Part shown: positions 6,511 to 11,802 of the stretch, in pieces
Layout of the letters: the number at the start of each line of letters is the position of its first letter
Numbering within the stretch: the first letter of the stretch is position 1
NCBI GenBank assembly: GCA_016213425.1
Contig: JACRAI010000085.1
Span: 1 to 14,971, forward strand
From: an archaeon
GTDB taxonomy: Archaea > Nanobdellota > Nanobdellia > Woesearchaeales > ARS49
Direction of reading: 5' to 3'
Length of the DNA stretch: 14,971 nt
Made by a program: the position numbers and the translations under genes
Notes under the pieces: generated by a model
Database searches by the model: none
The model's input: only the letters and a program-made list of their open reading frames with translations
Told to the model about the DNA's origin: nothing

Positions 6511-7619
6511 TGTTGATCGCTCCTTGGAATAGCAGCCTTATCTTTTTCTGTTATTTCAGGATTGTGTCTCTTCTTCACAGGTTCTTGTTCTTTACAGTAG
6601 AATTGCGTGTATAATTCTTTTATTTTATCCAGTTCTGTAGTTACTTTTTTTCTTTCAACAGGACTTATTAATTCAACTCTTTCTAGTTCGCTTTCTGTGT
6701 AAACTGCAACATTCTTTTTATCGTTCTTCCAATAAGCACCTGCAGGATTTCTAATCTCATCTTCAAATCCTCTACTCCAAACACCATCCGATTCAAATTC
6801 AACAAAATAAGTATTATCATGGAATTCTTTTTCAACTATATCTATTAGTTTTCCTACGCTTCCTACTGGATAATTTTTTATTCTTTCAACTAAGTATGCT
6901 TGACCAAACTGGTCTTTATTTCCACTATCTGAACCTAAAACTTTAACAAAATCACCTGCCTCTATATCCCCTCCTTTGTCATATGTGAAGTTTTCTGAAA
7001 CATATTTTGTGACATCTTCAATTAGTTTATCTACTGGAAGTGTTAAGATTAATTTTTCTTCTTTTTGTTCTTCAAGAGTTCTTCTCAATTCTTTTGATGC
7101 TTCATAAAGTTCAGGCAAATTATCTTCATCAATCAAGCAGTTTGTTAATTTTTTAAAACATTCTTCTATTAAATCTTCAACAATTGCTTTTCTTTTTTTG
7201 CTGTCAGGGTAAAGTTCTCTGTGTTTTGCTATTAATGATTTTTGTTTATCTTCATATTCATCTTTTATTGCTTGAATCATTCCTTCTTCACTTATTGTGC
7301 TTACTAATTCTGCTAAATCTTCTTTTTCATATCTGTCAAGTACATTTTGTTCTTTTAAGCTTTTTAATGTTTCTTGCGCTTCTTCTAAATTGTAATTTTC
7401 AACAGCATTTTTTAGTGTTGTTATCTGTCTTTGTTTACCTATTTCGACTTCTAAACTTGCTATTTCTGGTTTTCTTGGAAAAGAATTGTTTGGACTGGCA
7501 ACAAGTTCTTTCAATACTGCAAGTTGATTCTCCGCTAAAGAATAATTCTCTTCTTTGATTGCTTTTTCAATTCTTCTTAATTGTCTTCCTGTTGGTGTTA
7601 GTATTCTGAATATGCTCAT
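6507..7619 (-). CDS. Tagged helical/SH3-like protein, paralogue 2 of the KKRHNPE operon
   Basis: This 370-residue paralogue of the flanking genes has the same order of parts. The N-terminal FRILTPTGRQLRRIEKAI start leads into two hairpin repeats (16-40 and 66-92), and ISEEGM lies at 109-114. The helical region contains ELYPDSKKRKAIVEDL and ILTLPVDKLIEDV. A β-rich SH3-like domain spans about 218-315 (AGDFVKVLG, YPVGSVGKLIDI, YFVEFE, NVAVYTESEL). A helix at 318-342 precedes the tail PVKKRHNPEITEKDKAAIPRSDQQ (tag 349-356). The gene starts 2 nt after the stop of paralogue 1, behind a weak AGGT ribosome site, and overlaps the next gene by ATGA. Its last codons (PRSD) also contain that gene's Shine-Dalgarno. 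Function is unknown; it is predicted to be soluble. Confidence 0.72.
   Translation of the reverse strand: MSIFRILTPTGRQLRRIEKAIKEENYSLAENQLAVLKELVASPNNSFPRKPEIASLEVEIGKQRQITTLKNAVENYNLEEAQETLKSLKEQNVLDRYEKEDLAELVSTISEEGMIQAIKDEYEDKQKSLIAKHRELYPDSKKRKAIVEDLIEECFKKLTNCLIDEDNLPELYEASKELRRTLEEQKEEKLILTLPVDKLIEDVTKYVSENFTYDKGGDIEAGDFVKVLGSDSGNKDQFGQAYLVERIKNYPVGSVGKLIDIVEKEFHDNTYFVEFESDGVWSRGFEDEIRNPAGAYWKNDKKNVAVYTESELERVELISPVERKKVTTELDKIKELYTQFYCKEQEPVKKRHNPEITEKDKAAIPRSDQQ
6552..6575 (-). other. KKRHNPEI C-terminal tag (paralogue 2)
   Basis: These codons encode residues 349-356. The tag and the following TEKDK match paralogue 3 exactly in amino acids, and nearly so in DNA, although the rest of the two proteins has diverged strongly. 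Confidence 0.8.
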
Positions 7620-7621
7620 TC

Positions 7622-8695
7622 TTAACCTATTACCTCTGGATTATGTCTTTTCTTTGCTGGTTCAGCTTGTGTTTTTGTGTAGCTTTCTTGGAATAATTCT
7701 TTCATTCTTTCCAATTCTAGTCTTACATGATTTTTATCTATTTCATTAGCAGGTTCTATTGGTTGAAGTTCTGTTTTTTCAAATATAACCACATTATTTT
7801 TTCCTTCAGAAATACACTTTCTCATAGATTCCCATAAACTGTCCTTCCATGCACCCACTTCTATTTCTTCAAATTCAACTAAGTACTGCCAGCCATCTTT
7901 CTTGATTAATTTTCCAACGCTTCCTTTAGGTACCTTGCCTTCTCGTTCATGTATATATCCCCAATTTTGGTTTCCCCAAGCACGTTCTTCATTTTTTACA
8001 AATCTAACTATGCTTCCAACAGCTAAGTTTCCTTTAGTGTCTCTTTTTTGTTTTAAATTTTTAAGATATTCATTTATTCTGCCACTTAATTCATCAACAT
8101 TAACAACCTTTGACAAATCTATATTTTCTCCGGCATATTTTTGTAATAAATTGTTAACATCGTGAATTGTTTCATACAAATCATCACTGCTGGCATTTTG
8201 TTCTGGAGCGTTGCTTAAATCGCTGAATCTTTCAACAATTAAGTCTTCAATTACTTTTCTTTTTTCCTTATTTGAAGGGTAAACTTCAACAAATTTTTCT
8301 GAAAAAAATCTTCTTTCATATTTTTCACTGTGTCTTATTGCTGCAAGTAATCCTTCTTCACTTATTGGATATATTTTTTTTGCGTCTAATTCTTCTGCTT
8401 CTTGTTTGCTTATTAATTTTTGATCTATTAATTCATCTAAATTTTTTTTGGCTTCTGGAAAATCGTACTTTTCTATTGCTTGTCTGATTTTAGTTTTTCT
8501 TCTTTCTCTTTCATTCAGTTCATTTAGTTTATTCCATCTAATGGTGTGATCATGAACGTATATTTTTCCTGTATCTATTTCGCCTTTAAACGCGCTTAGA
8601 AGTTCTTCTGCTGTTAGATATTTCTCATCTTTTATTGCTTTTTCAATATCTCTTATCCTTCTTCCCGCTTGTGTTATTGGAAATATGAATTTCAT
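7622..8695 (-). CDS. Tagged helical/SH3-like protein, paralogue 1 of the KKRHNPE operon
   Basis: This is a 357-residue paralogue. It begins with the shared N-terminal pattern (FIFPITQAGRRIRDIEKAI) and hairpin repeats near 14-38 and 66-92. ISEEGL lies at 111-116, followed by VYPSNKEKRKVIEDLIVERF in the helical middle. A β-rich SH3-like domain spans about 225-312 (VGSIVRFV, VPKGSVGKLI, YLVEFE, NVVIFEKTEL). A helix at 320-338 precedes the tail PAKKRHNPEVIG. Here the protein stops two residues after the tag core, so KKRHNPE[I/V] is the minimal shared tail. The start overlaps the upstream gene by ATGA, with GAGGT at 8702-8706 as its ribosome site. No enzyme motif, signal peptide or membrane span is seen. 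Function is unknown. Confidence 0.72.
   Translation of the reverse strand: MKFIFPITQAGRRIRDIEKAIKDEKYLTAEELLSAFKGEIDTGKIYVHDHTIRWNKLNELNERERRKTKIRQAIEKYDFPEAKKNLDELIDQKLISKQEAEELDAKKIYPISEEGLLAAIRHSEKYERRFFSEKFVEVYPSNKEKRKVIEDLIVERFSDLSNAPEQNASSDDLYETIHDVNNLLQKYAGENIDLSKVVNVDELSGRINEYLKNLKQKRDTKGNLAVGSIVRFVKNEERAWGNQNWGYIHEREGKVPKGSVGKLIKKDGWQYLVEFEEIEVGAWKDSLWESMRKCISEGKNNVVIFEKTELQPIEPANEIDKNHVRLELERMKELFQESYTKTQAEPAKKRHNPEVIG
7631..7654 (-). other. KKRHNPEV C-terminal tag (paralogue 1)
   Basis: These codons encode residues 348-355. Only Ile-Gly follow before the stop, which defines the minimal shared tail. Codon choice differs from the other copies at several silent positions. Confidence 0.8.
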
Positions 8696-9255
8696 TCTTT
8701 TACCTCGAGCTTGTCTTCAGTATTTATTTCAGGATTGTGTCTTTTCTTAGGTGCTTTTCCTAATTCTGTCATGAGTTTGTAATGTTCGCTTAATTTTTCT
8801 TCTAAAGGTTTAAAGACCAAATCTAGTAATTGTGTTTTTAATTTAACTCCGTTTCCTGCAGCGCGTCTTGCTAGTTCAAGTTTGTATGTTTGATTAACAA
8901 CTTCGCTTCCATTTATGAAAATATCATACGCGCTTCTGCTTGTATTGGTGCTCCATACCTCTTGTGTTTCAGAATATTCTACTTCTCTTGTTTTTGATGA
9001 GAACCAGCTTTTTTTTGTTCTTTTGATTGTTCTTTTAATGGTCTTGTCTAGACTTGCGAAACCACGTACAAAATAATTATTTTCTTTATCTAACCCAGAA
9101 TTTAATGAATATAAGCATCCTCTATAAATAATTGTACTTCCATCATCTGCTGGAATTTCAATCTTATTAACAAAACTTTCTGAGTGCAAGTTAACAATAT
9201 TTGCGTCAACTGTTCCTTCCAAGTCTTCGACTTTTAGTTTGATTTCTTCGCTCAT
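8692..9255 (-). CDS. Unrecognised 187-residue protein, first gene of the KKRHNPE operon
   Basis: Over most of its length this protein has no visible similarity to its three downstream neighbours and I recognise no family. Residues 1-70 look β-rich (KIEIPADDGSTIIYRGCLY, NNYFVRGFAS). Residues 71-90 form a very basic stretch containing about nine Lys/Arg (KRTIKRTKKSWFSSK) that could bind nucleic acid or acidic lipids (inference). A Ser/Thr-rich β segment follows. From about 122 onward it is helical, ending in a helix (141-164) and the tail APKKRHNPEINTEDKLEVKE. The tag is at residues 170-177. Having the same helix-plus-tag end as the paralogues is the main sign that the four proteins work together. 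The ATG has a strong AAAGGAG site 4 nt upstream. Confidence 0.7.
   Translation of the reverse strand: MSEEIKLKVEDLEGTVDANIVNLHSESFVNKIEIPADDGSTIIYRGCLYSLNSGLDKENNYFVRGFASLDKTIKRTIKRTKKSWFSSKTREVEYSETQEVWSTNTSRSAYDIFINGSEVVNQTYKLELARRAAGNGVKLKTQLLDLVFKPLEEKLSEHYKLMTELGKAPKKRHNPEINTEDKLEVKE
8725..8748 (-). other. KKRHNPEI C-terminal tag (first operon gene)
   Basis: These codons encode residues 170-177 of a protein that otherwise does not resemble the other tag carriers. A ten-residue charged end follows. Confidence 0.8.
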
Positions 9256-9259
9256 TTTG

Positions 9260-9266
9260 CTCCTTT
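9260..9266 (-). promoter_or_regulatory. Shine-Dalgarno site of the KKRHNPE operon
   Basis: AAAGGAG lies 4 nt before the ATG at 9255. It fixes that start and shows that the operon mRNA has a leader, unlike several other first genes here. Confidence 0.7.
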
Positions 9267-9305
9267 AAGAGTTTTGTCTAAGTTAGAACTAGCAGTATTA
9301 ACTTT

Positions 9306-9316
9306 TTATTTATAAA
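9306..9316 (-). promoter_or_regulatory. TATA box of the KKRHNPE operon
   Basis: CTTTATAAATA on the minus strand lies about 55 nt upstream of the ATG at 9255. With the usual archaeal spacing this predicts a start near 9284 and a leader of about 30 nt carrying the AAAGGAG site. Nothing else is evident in the gap 9256-9350. Confidence 0.5.
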
Positions 9317-9350
9317 GCTTTCGTTTTTTTGTTACTTTGTAGTGGTTAAT

Positions 9351-9557
9351 TTAATTTTTCATATATTTTTCAAATTTCTTGTTCACATAGCATTCCGTGA
9401 CTTGTATTAATGGTGTTTCCCACATCTGGTTTATTCTTTCTTCAAAATCAGAAAGAATATCTTCTAAATTTTCTTCAGAAACTAGTGTTGAAGCAACATA
9501 ATTAGTTTTATCTTCTTTTTTTCCTTGCCATAAAAAACTTGTTTTATTTTTTATCAT
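9351..9557 (-). CDS. Small hypothetical protein (68 residues)
   Basis: I do not recognise this small protein. It begins MIKNKTSFLWQGKK and has an acidic predicted helix (SEENLEDILSDFEERINQMW) followed by a β-like PLIQVTECYV and a basic end. I chose the ATG at 9557. A longer frame from the ATG at 9596 would add 13 hydrophobic residues encoded by sequence that looks like promoter (TTTAAATATTT, about 9584-9592, roughly 30 nt upstream of 9557). The longer form remains possible. It reads toward the KKRHNPE operon, with a 95-nt gap, and is divergent from the AbrB-PhoU gene. The length and helical content would suit a small regulatory or adaptor protein, but nothing proves a function. Confidence 0.5.
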   Translation of the reverse strand: MIKNKTSFLWQGKKEDKTNYVASTLVSEENLEDILSDFEERINQMWETPLIQVTECYVNKKFEKYMKN

Positions 9558-9603
9558 ATTTATATACAAAAGTATAGAAATGTTTAAATATTTCATTTAA
9601 TTA

Positions 9604-9620
9604 TTTAAATTAGTTTAAAC
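9604..9620 (+). promoter_or_regulatory. AT-rich divergent promoter region of the AbrB-PhoU gene
   Basis: Two TATA-like elements (TTTAAATTA from 9604 and GTTTAAAC at 9613-9620) lie about 25-40 nt before the ATG at 9645. No Shine-Dalgarno precedes that ATG, which suggests a leaderless mRNA. GTTTAAAC is also a perfect palindrome. Confidence 0.4.
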
Positions 9621-9644
9621 TTTTAACGTTTGAACGCTCTAAAA

Positions 9645-10502
9645 ATGGAGGGAGAAAAGCGGAGATTACAAGAGTTAGGGGGATCGCTCTATGTGTCTCT
9701 GCCTTCTTCCTGGATTAACCAGTTTAATTTAACCAAAGGAAGTCAAGTTTTCATCTTAAGTGAAGACGGACAACTAAAGCTCTTCCCTAAAGAATCACCA
9801 AAAGAAGAAGAAAAAACATCAATAATTCATTTTACCAAAGGGGTTTTCAGAATTTTGATTAGGGAGTATTTGTTAGGTGTTGATATTATAAGAATAAAAA
9901 AGGATACTCCCTTTTCAAATTCTGACCGCTCACAAATTGCCTCACAAGTTAACAATTTTCTAAGCCTTGAAATTGTTGAAGAAACGTCTAACTTGATAAC
10001 GATTCAAAATTTGAAATCAGACATTCCAATTACTAAATTAATTCATCGTATGTATTACTTAACCAAGTCCATGCTTGAAGATTTAAATCAAGAGGATAAA
10101 GAAGTTTTGTTGAGTGTTATAGAGCGTGACAAGCTTGTTGGCAAATTTTATTTCGCGATCATTATGCAAGAGCGTGCGTTGCTCACCAATAAATGGAGTC
10201 AGGAGTTCAGCTTTGTTGAACTCCTAGATCTTCGTTTATTAATAGAAAGAATAGAGCAGATAGGTGATGATATTAAAGAGTTAGCTGGAAAACTTTTATC
10301 AAAAGATAAAATAAAAAAAGAAGACATAAATTTTTTACTTCAAAAATATGATCAAGCTTTCAAAGCGTACACGAAAAAAGATACAGTTCTAGCAGCTAAA
10401 TTCTGGGATACAGAAAAAGAAGATAAAAAAAGAGTAGAATACAATGAACAATTATTGAGGATTTATTCAAAAATTAAAGATATAGCAGATTTAATTATTT
10501 GA
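9645..10502 (+). CDS. AbrB-domain / PhoU-domain regulator
   Basis: This is a 285-residue protein of the archaeal type that joins an N-terminal SpoVT-AbrB domain (about 5-50: RLQELGGSLYVSLPSSWI, then KGSQVFILSEDGQLKLFP) to a PhoU-like helical region (about 125-215). PhoU features include VIERDKLVGKFYFAI and LLIERIEQIGDDIKELA, with E/D residues in the positions used for metal binding. Such proteins are annotated as phosphate-uptake regulators, but no Pst transporter or phosphate gene is present here, so the signal sensed is unknown. A C-terminal charged helical extension of about 60 residues follows. I prefer ATG 9645 over an in-frame TTG at 9630 because the TATA spacing fits and ATG is commoner. 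It is convergent with a small orphan ORF. Confidence 0.8.
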   Translation: MEGEKRRLQELGGSLYVSLPSSWINQFNLTKGSQVFILSEDGQLKLFPKESPKEEEKTSIIHFTKGVFRILIREYLLGVDIIRIKKDTPFSNSDRSQIASQVNNFLSLEIVEETSNLITIQNLKSDIPITKLIHRMYYLTKSMLEDLNQEDKEVLLSVIERDKLVGKFYFAIIMQERALLTNKWSQEFSFVELLDLRLLIERIEQIGDDIKELAGKLLSKDKIKKEDINFLLQKYDQAFKAYTKKDTVLAAKFWDTEKEDKKRVEYNEQLLRIYSKIKDIADLII

Positions 10503-10520
10503 CAAATAAATAATAAGAAC

Positions 10521-10814
10521 TTATTTATGCTTGTACGTTAAAGTTGATTTATCTTCTATTTGGTAGCTTAGCTCGCATCCATGGTATTCTTTTCCTAACT
10601 TTTTGTATTCATAAGCTAAGACTCCTTCAAAGTATTTTTTCATTAAGTCTTGTCCTAATAAAAATCTTGTAACTTTCAAGTCTTCTTTTTTCTCATACTT
10701 TACCGGTATATTGCTCGATCCTTTTTCAATCTCAGGAAGAAGTGCTTTTATTAACGTGTCTACTGTGTTCAAACTTTTTGTTAAACTTCTTTTTTGTTCT
10801 AAGGTTGCTTCCAT
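10521..10814 (-). CDS. Small hypothetical protein (97 residues)
   Basis: I recognise no family. The protein has a charged N-terminal helix (MEATLEQKRSLTKSL, then NTVDTLIKALLPEIEKG), a middle segment with KVTRFLLGQDLMKKYFEGVLAYEYKKLG, and a Lys-rich end. No membrane span or metal motif is seen. I chose ATG 10814 because a TATA-like GTATAAAAAG (10837-10846) lies about 28 nt upstream. The longer frame from a GTG at 10856 adds 14 residues, lacks a Shine-Dalgarno, and would place the TATA inside the gene. The alternative is that it is cotranscribed with the DUF6159-like gene, whose stop is at 10866-10868. Confidence 0.5.
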   Translation of the reverse strand: MEATLEQKRSLTKSLNTVDTLIKALLPEIEKGSSNIPVKYEKKEDLKVTRFLLGQDLMKKYFEGVLAYEYKKLGKEYHGCELSYQIEDKSTLTYKHK

Positions 10815-10836
10815 AACTTGTTCAAGGGGTTTTTCT

Positions 10837-10846
10837 CTTTTTATAC
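10837..10846 (-). promoter_or_regulatory. TATA-like element upstream of the 97-residue ORF
   Basis: GTATAAAAAG on the minus strand is centred about 28 nt upstream of ATG 10814. It favours that start over the GTG at 10856. Confidence 0.35.
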
Positions 10847-10865
10847 TTTTTGACACAAAACACTA

Positions 10866-11714
10866 TTACTTTTTCTTAAACGCATTCTTCACTAATTCTT
10901 GGCTGTATTCTTTAGATACTTTTCCTGTTGTTGCGTAATTATAAAGCGCAGCAGTGTAAATACCTCCAAGAGTAGCTCCAATTATTGCAACTATTAATGC
11001 ATGAACTACAAAATAAACTAGTGAAGAAATTATTGCAATCATGAAGTTGAATTCATTAACAAATGAGCCATTAAACAACAATGATAAAATTAATGGAATG
11101 AATCCTGCCAGTACTGCAAACATGATGATTATGCTCATAGAGAATTGTCCTGCAACATTTTCTCCCCAAGTTTTCTTGAATAAACTGCCGGATCTTTTGA
11201 CTGATTCAAAAGTCGATTTGTCTTCAAAAATTAATACGGGAATAATAAAATAAGTTGACAAGCTCCAAACAATTCCCAGAACGCCGGCCAAAAATTTTCC
11301 TAAATTTTCAGACTTATCTTCTATTGACTTAAGAATTATTCCAACTGTTGCTCCAACTAAAGACCATAAAAAGATTTTTCCTTTATGTTTTAATGCATTT
11401 TTTAATCCATCCATGACTGTAGGATCTCCGCCTTTCAATCGTATACTCGCGCAGGTAATTACTGCTGAATTGAAGAAAGTTACAACAAAAAAAGTAATGA
11501 GATAATAAATAACTAATGCCAGATATACACTTCGTTCATTCAAAGTTACTGTTTCTTGTTTGAAAAGAGGAAAAAGAAAAGTAAAAATCATTCCTGCAAA
11601 CAAGAGTAAATTAATTATTCCAGAAAAAATAGGAAACCATAATATTTCCTTATCTTTAAGCAATATTTTGAAGCTTTCTTTTGTTAAATTCCATCCAATA
11701 GTCATTCTTCCCAT
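10866..11714 (-). CDS. DUF6159-like integral membrane protein
   Basis: The protein has 282 residues from the ATG at 11714, where AGGTGAT (11719-11725) gives a good ribosome site; ATG 11720 and GTG 11723 are in-frame alternatives. About six hydrophobic segments are visible. The order of conserved text fits DUF6159 as I know it: GRMTIGWNLTKESFKIL and DKEILWFPIFSG at the N-terminus, FFNSAVITCASIRLKGGDPTVMDGLKNAL in the middle, TYFIIPVLIFED and KRSGSLFKKTWGENVAGQ next, and a late YNYATTG. The family is widespread in archaea and bacteria with no known role. The gene follows elp3 with a gap of about 90 nt that carries a TATA-like TTTATAAAAT over the elp3 stop and a palindrome, so it may have its own promoter. 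Confidence 0.7.
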   Translation of the reverse strand: MGRMTIGWNLTKESFKILLKDKEILWFPIFSGIINLLLFAGMIFTFLFPLFKQETVTLNERSVYLALVIYYLITFFVVTFFNSAVITCASIRLKGGDPTVMDGLKNALKHKGKIFLWSLVGATVGIILKSIEDKSENLGKFLAGVLGIVWSLSTYFIIPVLIFEDKSTFESVKRSGSLFKKTWGENVAGQFSMSIIIMFAVLAGFIPLILSLLFNGSFVNEFNFMIAIISSLVYFVVHALIVAIIGATLGGIYTAALYNYATTGKVSKEYSQELVKNAFKKK

Positions 11715-11743
11715 TATCATCACCTTTTTTTAGTTTGAGGTTT

Positions 11744-11757
11744 GGAGTATGTACTCC
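11744..11757. repeat. Palindrome GGAGTA-TG-TACTCC upstream of the DUF6159-like gene
   Basis: The 6-bp inverted arms are separated by 2 bp, between the possible TATA element near 11801-11810 and the ribosome site. It could be an operator or, in RNA, a 5-bp stem with a 4-nt loop. No partner regulator is evident. Confidence 0.35.
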
Positions 11758-11802
11758 GAATTCTAAACCAACAACTCTAAATCAACTTATGATTATGTTA
11801 TT

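Noticed and set aside
7184..7558. Plus-strand open frames rich in Leu, Phe and Ser opposite the KKRHNPE genes
   Set aside because: These are antisense shadows of AT-rich, Lys/Glu-rich genes and show no start signals or family motifs.
5488..8748. Four short direct DNA repeats (GGATT[A/G]TGTCT[C/T]TTCT on the plus strand) as a CRISPR or mobile repeat
   Set aside because: They are about 1 kb apart, each is in frame at the end of a gene and encodes the KKRHNPE tail, with silent differences. They are coding motifs, not spacer-separated repeats.
10512..10525. Inverted repeat AATAAG-AA-CTTATT between convergent genes as a terminator
   Set aside because: The 2-nt loop and all-weak stem are not stable, and AT-rich palindromes are expected here by chance. 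It also overlaps the stop codon of the 97-residue ORF.
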